Shown: positions 8,141-16,622, numbered from the stretch's first letter. The stretch: DNA of 46,507 nucleotides from Limnofasciculus baicalensis BBK-W-15 (GCF_024178385.1 NZ_JAMZMM010000002.1:1-46507); one strand, 5' to 3'. Notes: generated by a model not told the origin, from the letters alone. Numbers and translations: made by a program.

Positions 8141-8644
8141 CTACCACCACTTTAGTTGTAAATAACCTCGTTCCGGTTGAGTGGTTTCCTCTTCAGTCAG
8201 CCATTCCACTGGTTTGTAAGTACCAAAAACTCGATCCCACCAGTCTAGAGCCAAACCAAAATTATGATGCCACATGCCATATTTGTGGTGGACGTAATGT
8301 ACAGGCATTTTCATCCAAAAACATTTGGTAGGATTTTCATGTTGAAGCTGATGGGCGTAGGCAGAAAATGCGGCATAAACTAATCCACCCAGAAACCAAC
8401 CAATGCCAGCAGTCAAAGATACAAAAAATAGCAAACACATAACAATTACACTACCCCGCACGTAATCCCTGAACTCCCACAGTACCCCTTGTCCTTCATT
8501 GCGGCGGTGATGGTCACGGTGACGCTCACCAATTTTAGCATTGACGTGCATTAGGCGATGGAGCCAGTATTCGACTAAACTGGCTAGAATAAAAGCTAAA
8601 ACGAAACAGCCGATTCCGATAGCTGTGCTTTCTAATGGTGTCAT
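8141..8644 (-). CDS. Sterol desaturase / fatty acid hydroxylase family membrane protein
   Basis: A 167-residue integral membrane di-iron enzyme with the full set of histidine motifs: H29-RLM-H33, H42-RD-H45-H46, H98-QLQ-H102, H116-YV-H119-H120 and H126-H127. Two or three hydrophobic segments lie between them. This is the FA_hydroxylase (sterol desaturase) superfamily, which hydroxylates or desaturates lipids and carotenoids using oxygen. The short length and C-terminal DWWDRVFGTYKP match the bacterial single-domain form. The substrate cannot be told from sequence. It is divergent from the GH3-type adenylase gene, with a 238-bp intergenic region containing a GGGCAA/TTGCCC hairpin at 8766-8784. 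Confidence 0.85.
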   Translation of the reverse strand: MTPLESTAIGIGCFVLAFILASLVEYWLHRLMHVNAKIGERHRDHHRRNEGQGVLWEFRDYVRGSVIVMCLLFFVSLTAGIGWFLGGLVYAAFSAYAHQLQHENPTKCFWMKMPVHYVHHKYGMWHHNFGLALDWWDRVFGTYKPVEWLTEEETTQPERGYLQLKWW

Positions 8645-8882
8645 GACTAACTCTACCTGACAATTTTTCTAGGAACTATCCTGACTATTTTGACACGAGA
8701 TATAGCAATTGTGTCACGGAAATAGGGGCGAAGGAATCGGAAATTGGTAACGGGGAATTAGTAATGGGCAAAGGGGAATTGCCCAAATAGCCTCATGAGA
8801 CTCGAAGCCGTCTAGCCCGACGCGCCTAAAATCTGCTTTAATCATCGTTTACTTAAGTTTTGGTCATGGCTGTGAGGGGTAA

Positions 8883-10571
8883 ATGACAAATTATTTGTTT
8901 CCACTATTGACAACTGTAGCTAGATATGCAAAAGCAAGGTTTGTTCAAAAAACCTACCACACTGAGGCGGCACAGGAACATTTTCTCCTGAAGCTTTTGC
9001 AGAATCATCAGGATACCGAACTTGGTCGTCTATATGGGTTGAGGGATATCAAAACTATCAATCAATTTTGCGATCGCGTCCCTATTTTACCCTACAGTAG
9101 CTACGAACCTTATACCAATCGCATTTTTCAAGGTGAACCCAATATTCTCACTCCAGATCCTGTAGTTTATATTAATCTTACTAGTGGTTCCACGGGGGCA
9201 AAAAAACTGATTCCTGTCACTAAGCGATTTCAGAATTCATTGAAACAGGCAAATCTGGCAAGTATGGGATTTTTAGCCGATGCTTTAAGTAATAAAAAAC
9301 GCAAGTTTGGCAAATTACTCCTCACGAATTCAGTCGAACTTTTGGGACGGACACCTGGGGGAATTGAATACGGAGCAGCCAGTGTAGGGGTGCTGCGGAT
9401 GGGGAAGTTTCTCTACGAACAAATCTTTACTAATCCTTTTGAGACACTTCTACCTAATGATAGCTTGGTTCGCCACTATATTTGTTTACTTTTTGCATTA
9501 TGCAATCGCAATTTACGGGGAGTAATTGCTAATTTTCCCATGTTAGTTTTGCGGATCTGTGATTATTTAGAACGGTATGGAGAAGAACTAATTATAGATT
9601 TAGAAAAAGGAACTATTGCTAATTGGTTAGATCTGGAGCCGGAACTGATTTCAAGATTACAATCTAAATTAATTGCCAATCCACTTCGTGCTAAGGAATT
9701 AAGACATATTCTAAATAGCGAAGGACGCTTGACACCGAAATTTATTTGGCCTAATTTATCCTTTGTGGCTACAGCACGAGGAGGAACTTCTGATTTTTAT
9801 TTCGAGCGTTTTCCTAGTTATTTTGGGGATACTCCTGTATTTGGTGCTGTTTATTCCTCCGCTGAAGCAACTTTTAGTATTTACCCAGATTTAGATGCCG
9901 ATGGTAGTATTTTGGCAATTGAAAGCGGCTTTTTTGAGTTTATTCCTGAAGATCAGTGGGAAGCAGAAAATCCCCAAACCCTGTTACCAACGGAAGTAAA
10001 GGTTGGGGAATATTACCGCTTACTGGTGACAAATTATAGTGGTTTTTATCGTTACGATATTGGCGATGTGGTGGAGGTGGTGGGATTTTACAATACTGCA
10101 CCCCTAATTGTCTTTCGCTATCGGCGTGGTGGGATACTATCAGCAACAACAGAAAAGACAACGGAGTATCATGTCACTCAGGTAATGGAGGATTTGCAAA
10201 AAGAATTTGGTGTATTTTTAGAGGATTTTTGTATTACTCTCTCTGAAAATATTGTCGAGCCATACTATCTAGTTAATATTGAATTGCGTCCAGGCGAAAA
10301 GATAGACAACCCACAATCATTCATTGCCAGTTTTGAGGTAAAATTAAAGGAAGCAAATATGTCATATTCGGTGAAGCGACCGAATAATTTTATCTCCCCA
10401 CCACGTTTGCGCATTTTAGCAGCAGGTAGTTTTGCTATAGTCCGTCAGCGTCAGTTGGCAAAAGGGGTTCCAGATTCTCAGTTGAAGTTTCCTCATATTA
10501 GTGGAGATCGAGAATTTTTAGCAGGTTTAGTAGTAGAAAGAGAGGTTATGCTTCCTGGTGATTTAAACTAA
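8883..10571 (+). CDS. GH3-family acyl-adenylate-forming enzyme
   Basis: A 562-residue member of the GH3 (auxin-responsive promoter) family, part of the ANL adenylating superfamily. These enzymes activate a carboxylic acid with ATP and usually pass it to an amine such as an amino acid. Visible motifs are the ATP-binding loop TSGSTGAKK at residues 100-108, YSSAEATFSIYPD in the middle, and YRYDIGDVVEVVGF (about 388-401), the hinge motif. Length is full. In bacteria the GH3 acyl substrate is usually unknown. It stands alone on the plus strand; a repeat-type hairpin lies about 40 bp after the stop. Confidence 0.88.
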   Translation: MTNYLFPLLTTVARYAKARFVQKTYHTEAAQEHFLLKLLQNHQDTELGRLYGLRDIKTINQFCDRVPILPYSSYEPYTNRIFQGEPNILTPDPVVYINLTSGSTGAKKLIPVTKRFQNSLKQANLASMGFLADALSNKKRKFGKLLLTNSVELLGRTPGGIEYGAASVGVLRMGKFLYEQIFTNPFETLLPNDSLVRHYICLLFALCNRNLRGVIANFPMLVLRICDYLERYGEELIIDLEKGTIANWLDLEPELISRLQSKLIANPLRAKELRHILNSEGRLTPKFIWPNLSFVATARGGTSDFYFERFPSYFGDTPVFGAVYSSAEATFSIYPDLDADGSILAIESGFFEFIPEDQWEAENPQTLLPTEVKVGEYYRLLVTNYSGFYRYDIGDVVEVVGFYNTAPLIVFRYRRGGILSATTEKTTEYHVTQVMEDLQKEFGVFLEDFCITLSENIVEPYYLVNIELRPGEKIDNPQSFIASFEVKLKEANMSYSVKRPNNFISPPRLRILAAGSFAIVRQRQLAKGVPDSQLKFPHISGDREFLAGLVVEREVMLPGDLN

Positions 10572-10593
10572 TAGGATCTTATTAGAGAATTCA

Positions 10594-10640
10594 AAAAACC
10601 TAACCCCCCAGCCCCCTTCCCTGGCAGGGAAGGGGGAGAA
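10594..10640. repeat. CCCCCTTCCC palindromic repeat element
   Basis: The run AACCTAACCCCCCAGCCCCC leads into a 12-bp inverted repeat: CCCCCTTCCCTG (10612-10623) and CAGGGAAGGGGG (10625-10636). This element is very common in cyanobacterial genomes. A truncated copy lies at about 22136-22157. It may terminate the GH3 gene. Confidence 0.75.
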
Positions 10641-10751
10641 TCAAAGGCAATCTCCTCGGTAAAAATGTAAAATTGAGTGTCGTATAATAAAATCAAAAAA
10701 CCAGATTGGAAAGGGGCTAAACTATCAAAACAACCTAAAGTGATGTATAGT

Positions 10752-11714
10752 ATGACCAAACTCATCATCCAAATTCCTTGCTACAACGAAGAAGCAACCC
10801 TAGGATTAACCCTGTCAGAACTTCCCCGTGAAATACCAGGAGTTGATACTGTAGAGTGGTTAGTAATTAATGATGGGAGTATCGACCAAACTGTGGAGGT
10901 AGCGAAAGCTTGTGGAGTGGATTTCATTGTCAGTTTTGACCACAATCAAGGTTTAGCAAAGGCTTTTATGGCTGGTATTGAGGCATGTTTAAAAGCAGGA
11001 GCTGATATTATTGTTAATACAGATGCTGACAATCAGTATTGTGCCGCAGATATTCCCAATCTAATCGCACCAATCTTACAAGGAGAGGCAGATATTGTAG
11101 TAGGATCGAGACCAATTCAGGACATCAAACATTTTTCACCAACCAAAAAGTTTCTCCAAAAACTAGGCAGTTGGGTAGTAAGAATTGCCAGTAATACAAA
11201 AATTTCTGATGCCCCTAGTGGCTTCCGTGCGATCAGCAGAAATGCCGCGATGCAGCTTAATGTATTTAATCCTTATACTTATACTTTAGAAACGATCATT
11301 CAAGCTGGACAAAAAGGAATGGTAATCGTATCTGTACCAATTAGAACAAATGGGTATCTCCGCCCCTCCCGTTTGGTTAAGAGTATTCCCTCTTATATTC
11401 AGCGCTCGATTCTCACAATTATTCGGATTTTCATGACATATCGACCACTCCAGTTTTTCACAATTCTGGGGACGGTTCCTTTTAGCTTAGGGTTTATTTT
11501 AGGAGTGCGTTGGTTAGTGCTATTCTTTAGTGGAACGCCAAGAAGTCACGTTCCCAGCTTGGTTTTATCAGCTATTCTCATTCTGATTGGCGTTCAATTA
11601 TGGATATTTGGTTTAGTTGCCGATTTAATGGCAGTAAATCGTAAAATATTAGAGGATATCCAATTACGACAAAGACGAGGAGAAATTGATTCTTATCAAA
11701 ATAAGTATAAATGA
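10752..11714 (+). CDS. Family 2 glycosyltransferase with C-terminal membrane helices (DPM/GtrB type)
   Basis: A 320-residue GT2 enzyme. The N-terminal GT-A domain has IPCYNEEATL at residues 8-17, the nucleotide-binding N40-D41 in INDGS, and the metal-binding D91-A-D93 in NTDADNQY, then VVGSRP. Two hydrophobic segments (around FFTILGTVPFSLGF and LVLSAILILIGVQLWIFG) close the protein. This is the layout of enzymes that move a sugar from a nucleotide to polyprenyl phosphate. An upstream GTG at 10677 would lengthen the protein without adding family sequence, so the ATG at 10752 (or 10743) is preferred. It is followed by the 530-residue protein and the flippase-like protein, likely partners in lipid-linked glycan metabolism. 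Confidence 0.82.
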   Translation: MTKLIIQIPCYNEEATLGLTLSELPREIPGVDTVEWLVINDGSIDQTVEVAKACGVDFIVSFDHNQGLAKAFMAGIEACLKAGADIIVNTDADNQYCAADIPNLIAPILQGEADIVVGSRPIQDIKHFSPTKKFLQKLGSWVVRIASNTKISDAPSGFRAISRNAAMQLNVFNPYTYTLETIIQAGQKGMVIVSVPIRTNGYLRPSRLVKSIPSYIQRSILTIIRIFMTYRPLQFFTILGTVPFSLGFILGVRWLVLFFSGTPRSHVPSLVLSAILILIGVQLWIFGLVADLMAVNRKILEDIQLRQRRGEIDSYQNKYK

Positions 11715-11781
11715 ATAACAAATAACAAACAACAACAAACAACAAACAACTAACAACTAACAACCAACAACCAACAACCAA
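11715..11781 (+). repeat. A/C-rich heptamer array running into a start codon
   Basis: After the GT2 stop the spacer is almost only A and C: imperfect AACAA units, then five exact heptamers CAACTAA, CAACTAA, CAACCAA, CAACCAA, CAACCAA (11747-11781). The last A of the last unit is the A of the next gene's ATG. No Shine-Dalgarno is present. The heptamer is the reverse complement of the TTGGTTG array at 13375-13474. Confidence 0.9.
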
Positions 11782-13373
11782 TGACTAAAAACATTTTTGC
11801 CCGCGAAGCATTAGCCCAAATCCCCAAAATTTTAACACTACTAGACAGAAATCCTCATAGCCCAACTTACGGTTGCTTCGATCGCAATTTCTGGCAATAT
11901 AAAATTATCGACTTTCCCAGCGGGATGGCACAGGAATTTGTTTTACCTTTAGCCTTAGTTTACAATACTCCCTTACCAGACAACCCTTTCTATCAAAAAC
12001 CAGCTATTCGCGATTGGGTGGAAGCCGGAATTCTCTACGCAGCATCCAGCGCCCATCCAGATGGCTCTTGCGATGATTATTTTCCCTTTGAAAGGGCTGG
12101 AGGTGCGGCGGCATTTTCCCTACTGGCTTGTATAGAAAGTTATCAAGAATTGGGATTAAATAATTTTACGGCACTGAAATTTTTTGAAACCCGCGCCGAT
12201 TGGTTAGCTCACCATAATGAAAGTGGACGACTGACAAATCATCAAGCTTTAATTGTATTATGTCTGGAATTACTCACAAATCTCTTACAAACCAATAAGT
12301 GGGATAAAGCAAGAGTACAACGTTTAGAGCGAGTTTTATCTTGGCAAAATCGCGAAGGTTGGTTTATTGAATATGAAGGGTGCGATCCTGGATATCATAC
12401 ATTAACAATTTCTTGTTTAGCAAGAATTTATCAACTTCGTCCAGATCCTCGCCTGAAGGAAGCACTAATTAAAGCCGTTCAATTAGCCGCAGAATTCGTA
12501 CATCCAGATGGATCTTATGGAGGAGAATATACTAGTCGCAATACCTATAATTTCTTCCCACATGGATTTGAATTAGTAGGGAAATGGTTCCCCGATGCCC
12601 TGCGAATTAACGATCGCATTCTCGTAGGATTAGAGAATGGATTGGGTTCCTGCTATGCTGATGACCATATTATCGGGCATCATACTTGGAACTATTTACT
12701 AACTTGGCGAGATTTTGTTGAAAATAGACCCCAAATAACTCCTCGTACCCAAGGTAGGATTTGGCTGAAAGAAGCCAAAATTTTAATCGAGCGCCGTCAG
12801 GATACTGAACTGTATTTATCTTTAAATAAAGGTGGGGTATTTAAGCTATTTAGAGGGAATAATTTAATTGCTTCCGACACCCAATTTTCTCTACAAATAA
12901 AATCAGGGAAAAAAGTTCAAAATGCTGTGGGGCATTTGGTCGATTCTTATCAAGTTAAAGTTAGTGAAGATGACATTAGTATTGAGGGAAATTTGGGATG
13001 GGCTAAACAAAAACAAATGACTACCATTAATTTAATGATTCTGCGGGTAGTAATGTTTACCGTAGGGCGATTCTTTCCTAACTTAATCCGCAAACTATTA
13101 CAAAAAGTATTAATTACAGGCAAGAAAAAAGCCCCTTTTCATTTCAGTCGTCGTTTGGAATGGCATCAGGGACAATGGTGTGTTCGCGATGAGTTAAAAG
13201 CCAAGTCTTGGCAAGGAGTTGTTGCTGTAGGAATTGGTGGGGATCAAACTTCAATTTATGTAGTAATGAGTCGCACATTTCAACAAGGGCAATTACAGCC
13301 TTGGCTCGATTTAACTGATGAAGTTAAGAAGCTGAATAAAGATGATACTCTGAAGATAGATAGGAATTTTTAA
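11781..13373 (+). CDS. Predicted alpha/alpha-toroid protein of unknown function
   Basis: A 530-residue soluble protein that I do not recognise as a named family. Two similar blocks, HPDGSCDDYFPFERAGG (about residue 91) and HPDGSYGGEYTSRNTYNFFPHG (about 241), lie in mostly helical sequence rich in Trp, His and Tyr. This resembles repeats of an (alpha/alpha)n toroid as in heparinase-like lyases and glycoside hydrolases. The C-terminal third (after about residue 330) looks beta-rich, also seen in heparinase II/III-type enzymes. No signal peptide. Its position between a lipid-sugar GT2 and a flippase-like protein suggests a role in making or trimming a glycan. The start abuts a repeat array without an SD site. 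Confidence 0.5.
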   Translation: MTKNIFAREALAQIPKILTLLDRNPHSPTYGCFDRNFWQYKIIDFPSGMAQEFVLPLALVYNTPLPDNPFYQKPAIRDWVEAGILYAASSAHPDGSCDDYFPFERAGGAAAFSLLACIESYQELGLNNFTALKFFETRADWLAHHNESGRLTNHQALIVLCLELLTNLLQTNKWDKARVQRLERVLSWQNREGWFIEYEGCDPGYHTLTISCLARIYQLRPDPRLKEALIKAVQLAAEFVHPDGSYGGEYTSRNTYNFFPHGFELVGKWFPDALRINDRILVGLENGLGSCYADDHIIGHHTWNYLLTWRDFVENRPQITPRTQGRIWLKEAKILIERRQDTELYLSLNKGGVFKLFRGNNLIASDTQFSLQIKSGKKVQNAVGHLVDSYQVKVSEDDISIEGNLGWAKQKQMTTINLMILRVVMFTVGRFFPNLIRKLLQKVLITGKKKAPFHFSRRLEWHQGQWCVRDELKAKSWQGVVAVGIGGDQTSIYVVMSRTFQQGQLQPWLDLTDEVKKLNKDDTLKIDRNF

Positions 13374-13374
13374 A

Positions 13375-13478
13375 TTGGTTGTTGGTTATTGGTTGTTGGT
13401 TATTGGTTATTGGTTGTTGGTTATTGGTTATTGGTTGTTGGTTGTTGGTTGTTGGTTGTTGGTTGTTGGTTATTAGTT
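13375..13478 (+). repeat. TTGGTTG/TTGGTTA heptamer tandem array
   Basis: About fourteen consecutive 7-bp units TTGGTTG or TTGGTTA follow immediately after the stop of the 530-residue gene. They are the reverse complement of the CAACCAA units before that gene, so the gene is bracketed by complementary short tandem repeats. The remaining spacer to 13572 is AT-rich with A/C-rich AACAAATAAC units leading to the next start. Confidence 0.9.
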
Positions 13479-13572
13479 ACTAGTTTCTTGTCCATAAATC
13501 TATAATAAACAATTAATAACCAATATTAAACAAATAACAAAAAACAAATAACAAATAACAAACAACCAATTC

Positions 13573-14529
13573 ATGAAACGAGTTATTTCTATCCTGGTTA
13601 GCCTAATAATTTTAGTAGTCATCTACACTAAGATAGACTTTACCCGACTGATTGCCGTATTCCAAAATTGCGATCGCAGTTGGATGGCGATTAGTCTGGG
13701 AATGGTAGTGCCCCTCACCTTATTTACCTCCTGGCGACTGCAACAACTCATGCCAAGTGGCTCTCGTCTCGGATTTTTAGAGGCAAATCGATTAATTTTG
13801 GCAGCTAGTGTATTAAATATGGTTTTGCCATCCAAGATGGGGGATATTGCCAAAGCCTATTTTATGAAACAACGGGGTCATTTGGGAGGTACATTATCCT
13901 TATCGCTAGTAATTTTTGAGAAAGCTTGCGATATGTTGTCACTCCTGTTATGGTGTGTCTTTGGGTTATTAGTTTATCCCCAGAAGACTTGGTTATTTTG
14001 GGTGATGACTGTGGCAGTAGGGGTGGGTTTGGTGATGGGAGTCTTGTTGTTAGCTTCTAAGAAATTTGCCTATTTCTTTTTCTTAGTGGCGAGGAAGATT
14101 GCACCGAAGAAACTGCGGTTAAAGCTGGAAACTATGCAAGCCTCTTGGGGAGAAATGCACGATTATTTCTGGCGAGATAGAGTTCAACTTATCAAAATTA
14201 CTGGAACTTCAATTTTTATTTGGTTTTTACACTTATTGCAAATTTGGTTTTTTATCCTAGCGCTGAAAGCTTGGACTCCTTTTTTAGCTAATCTCGCCCT
14301 TTCTCCATTAGCGATTTTAGCAGGATTATTGCCATTGACGTTTGCCGGAGTTGGTACTCGCGATGCGGCATTGGTTTTGTTTTATCAACCCTATTTTGAT
14401 GGGGCAACTGCTGCGGCTTTGGGGGTGCTTTGTACGTCTCGTTACTTATTACCTGCGATTGGTGGTTTGCCGTTTTTGGGGCAATTTTTGGCAACAGTGC
14501 GGGGGATAAAAGGTGAGAGTGGGGAGTAG
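13573..14529 (+). CDS. Lysylphosphatidylglycerol synthase TM-region (UPF0104/AglD-like) membrane protein
   Basis: A 318-residue protein with about seven or eight membrane segments. Family signatures are LPSKMGDIAKAYFM (residues 85-98, the LPxxxGExxR-like motif) and FAGVGTRDAALVLFY (about 257-271). The domain is shared by the flippase part of MprF and by stand-alone proteins linked to lipid or glycolipid translocation (YbhN, AglD). There is no aminoacyl-transfer domain, so it does not aminoacylate lipids itself. Placed after a lipid-sugar GT2 and an unknown toroid protein, it may move a lipid-linked product across the membrane. An AACAA-rich leader without SD precedes the start, as for the gene upstream. 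Confidence 0.8.
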   Translation: MKRVISILVSLIILVVIYTKIDFTRLIAVFQNCDRSWMAISLGMVVPLTLFTSWRLQQLMPSGSRLGFLEANRLILAASVLNMVLPSKMGDIAKAYFMKQRGHLGGTLSLSLVIFEKACDMLSLLLWCVFGLLVYPQKTWLFWVMTVAVGVGLVMGVLLLASKKFAYFFFLVARKIAPKKLRLKLETMQASWGEMHDYFWRDRVQLIKITGTSIFIWFLHLLQIWFFILALKAWTPFLANLALSPLAILAGLLPLTFAGVGTRDAALVLFYQPYFDGATAAALGVLCTSRYLLPAIGGLPFLGQFLATVRGIKGESGE

Positions 14530-14628
14530 AGAGTGGGGTAGTATAAATTAAAAATTGCCATGGAAATAGACGATAATTATTTGAAAATATTCTTCCCCAC
14601 TCCCCAGAATAGTTCTCAGTTTTGAATT

Positions 14629-14684
14629 AAAACTCAAAACTCAAAACTCAAAACTCAAAACTCAAAACTCAAAACTCAAAACTC
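14629..14684. repeat. Eight perfect AAAACTC heptamers
   Basis: Eight head-to-tail copies of AAAACTC (14629-14684), with degenerate units on both sides (AAAATTT, AAAACTC). This is a typical cyanobacterial short tandemly repeated repetitive (STRR) array. It lies between two convergent genes. Confidence 0.95.
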
Positions 14685-14718
14685 AAAATTTAAAACTCTT
14701 TTCCCCACTCCCCATTTT

Positions 14719-15798
14719 TTATGTTTGTATCGCAAATTCCTCCGGATGAGTACCCCAATTTACCCAACAAATTGCTTCACGGGCAGAATTCATATTCGGT
14801 GGTACGCGCAAAGCATGAATATGTCTAGTACTCGGACAAATCATTTTTAACAGATACATTGGCTCAACATCAACATTATCGATTTTTAAGAGAGTATATT
14901 CCTCATATACATCTAATTGTTGTGCTTGCAACTCCTGACAAATTCGTCCATAACCGATAGTTTCAATTAACAATCGCCTCACTTCCGCATTCTTCTCCTC
15001 CAAAATCCATTTTGCTTCCCATTGATGAGAATGAAGCATCCCATATTTTTCCGGCAAGGTTACACCGTGAAAGATGTACTCGCGAAAGAAGCCATCAGCA
15101 AACTGAATCGCAGGTTGAGCTTCGGCGTGAAAATTATCGTCACTATCAAATGATAGATGGGTTGGGCGCTCGCTTACCAGACAAACTTCATCAAATGCTA
15201 AAATATAGCTCCCATGATTTACTAATAACTGATACGCTTCCCATTGTTGCGGATTATGAGGTAAATTCAGTACAGAAATGTAAAAATCTAATTTAGGCAA
15301 AACACAGAGACATCCGCCAGTTTTGATAAGGCTATATAAATCCCCTCCAAGTTGGCTATATAGTTGACTTGCTTTGCCTTTGCGTAATTCACTATTGATT
15401 TCGCCCCGTAATCTAGCCTCGAAGCGACTCCTGAGATTGCACACTAGTTTTCCGAGTAATTGATTCATCAAATCTTCTTCCAATTGGTTCCCAATTTGTT
15501 GATCCAATTGCTCTTGTAATTGACTCCTCAATTCACAGGATAGCGGATTTTCAAAGTGAGTGAATAAGGAGCCTCTAATTTGGTCAATCGAGAAACGAAA
15601 AACAGCATCTGGACTATCAAAAAACAGGATGTTTGGTGCATTTTTTCCAACTAATTGATAGGCTTTATTGATGTTGTCAGATACTTGTTTCCGGTCAAGT
15701 GGCTCGTTAGATAAGAGAATTTTTTTCCACTTTTCGTAGTAGTGATGCAACCATTGCTCTTGTTCTGGAGTCACTTCTTTAATCTTAGTCTGCGACAT
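14719..15798 (-). CDS. DUF6745-type protein
   Basis: A 359-residue soluble protein. The C-terminal block CPSTRHIHALRVPPNMNSAREAICWVNWG (residues about 323-351) matches what I recall of the DUF6745 domain. An acidic, Trp-rich region with HGVTLPEKYG precedes it. Residues about 90-150 are unusual: a Gln/Leu/Arg-rich series of near-repeats (LRSQLQEQL, LEEDLMNQL, LRSRFEARL, LRGEINSEL, LYSQLGGDL) that probably forms long amphipathic helices. Function unknown. Its start overlaps the end of the upstream small gene by 14 bp, so the two are almost certainly co-translated, with a third small gene further upstream. Confidence 0.65.
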   Translation of the reverse strand: MSQTKIKEVTPEQEQWLHHYYEKWKKILLSNEPLDRKQVSDNINKAYQLVGKNAPNILFFDSPDAVFRFSIDQIRGSLFTHFENPLSCELRSQLQEQLDQQIGNQLEEDLMNQLLGKLVCNLRSRFEARLRGEINSELRKGKASQLYSQLGGDLYSLIKTGGCLCVLPKLDFYISVLNLPHNPQQWEAYQLLVNHGSYILAFDEVCLVSERPTHLSFDSDDNFHAEAQPAIQFADGFFREYIFHGVTLPEKYGMLHSHQWEAKWILEEKNAEVRRLLIETIGYGRICQELQAQQLDVYEEYTLLKIDNVDVEPMYLLKMICPSTRHIHALRVPPNMNSAREAICWVNWGTHPEEFAIQT

Positions 15799-16078
15799 AT
15801 TTCCATCCTTCTGGTGAATATTCTCTTTGAATCTGTACTATCCAATTACCTTGGGGAATTGCAATTTCATGATGTTCGTCATGGGTGAGAAAAGCTGTCT
15901 GGGAAATGACTCGCAGATAAAGAATGCCGTTTTTTTCGTACAACTCTGCATCTCCGGCAGTGATATGGTGTTTGTGTCCCGTTACTTCACCTTCTGCGAG
16001 AATCAGGTGGGGTAATATTTGTCCCTGAATCTGCTGAATTGGTAGCAAAATTACGTCACCTTGTCGAATTGGTTTCAT
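15785..16078 (-). CDS. Small conserved protein paired with the DUF6745 gene
   Basis: A 97-residue soluble protein starting MKPIRQGDVILLPI. Conserved-looking features are a His cluster GEVTGHKHHI near residue 35, a second His pair in DEHHEIAIP, and NWIVQIQREY near the end. I recognise the type as a frequent partner of DUF6745 proteins in cyanobacteria but know no function. The His clusters could bind metal. An ATG four codons earlier (16090) is possible; MKPIRQGD is the better N-terminus. It overlaps the DUF6745 gene by 14 bp. Confidence 0.65.
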   Translation of the reverse strand: MKPIRQGDVILLPIQQIQGQILPHLILAEGEVTGHKHHITAGDAELYEKNGILYLRVISQTAFLTHDEHHEIAIPQGNWIVQIQREYSPEGWKYVAD

Positions 16079-16119
16079 GGGTATTCTCAAAAATTGACTG
16101 CTACTTGAATTGGGTAGTA

Positions 16120-16308
16120 TTATCGATTGGATAGATGTAACAATTGATTCACCAAGATAACTGTCAAGACTGTTGAACCATATTTATTTTTGATTTCCTG
16201 ACATTTCTCTTTACAGAGTTGCTCAGTGACAGCGATTTCCTCCTTAGTTTCAAGTATTTTTTCCTGTAGTTGTTGTTCCCTGGATTCTTGGCATTTAAAG
16301 ATATTCAT
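16120..16308 (-). CDS. Small coiled-coil protein
   Basis: A 62-residue protein starting MNIFKCQESREQQ. The first 45 residues are charged and Leu/Ile-spaced (LQEKILETKEEIAVTEQL), suggesting a coiled coil. Cys residues at 6, 35 and 39 include a CKEKC pair. The C-terminus (STVLTVILVNQLLHL) is hydrophobic and may touch the membrane or pack against a partner. A strong AGGAGA sits at proper spacing before the ATG, which decides the start and argues that the gene is real. It is the first gene of the three-gene minus-strand cassette ending in DUF6745. The 314-bp gap to the plus-strand pseudogene contains a 70-bp tandem duplication. Confidence 0.6.
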   Translation of the reverse strand: MNIFKCQESREQQLQEKILETKEEIAVTEQLCKEKCQEIKNKYGSTVLTVILVNQLLHLSNR

Positions 16309-16445
16309 GCTTCTCCTGATAGGTAAATGACTCTTGAGGTACAATCCGCGATAGCAGTGGTGTTTAGTTTTGATTAGTTGCGCATTTCGTTGCTATCTCA
16401 ACTTGCAACCCATCACCCCTTAATCGCTGCTTCTCTATTCATCCT

Positions 16446-16584
16446 AAAAATAGACTAACCCAGAAAATACTCAGTAGTTACCTAATCAACAGTTAGGAAA
16501 TAGGTTAGGATGGTGAAAATAGGCTAAATCAAGAGCATACCGAGTAGTTACCCGATCGACACTTAGGAAATAGGTTAGGATGTT
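16446..16584 (+). repeat. Imperfect 70-bp tandem duplication
   Basis: Two copies at a period of 70 bp: the second copy repeats AGTAGTTACC, then TTAGGAAATAGGTTAGGATG (exact, 16493-16512 and 16563-16582), with scattered changes between. It lies upstream of the decayed HTH/NACHT gene and in the divergent region with the small coiled-coil gene. It could be a doubled operator or simple duplication. Confidence 0.85.
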
Positions 16585-16622
16585 GGTTAGGTACTTTACA
16601 GCTATCCTCAGTAATCTAAAGA

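Noticed and set aside
10568-10768. Minus-strand 66-codon frame after the GH3 gene
   Set aside because: It is produced by the CCCCCTTCCC palindromic repeat and the antisense of the GT2 start.
13375-13478. Heptamer array considered as a CRISPR array
   Set aside because: Units are contiguous 7-mers without spacers and no cas gene is present.
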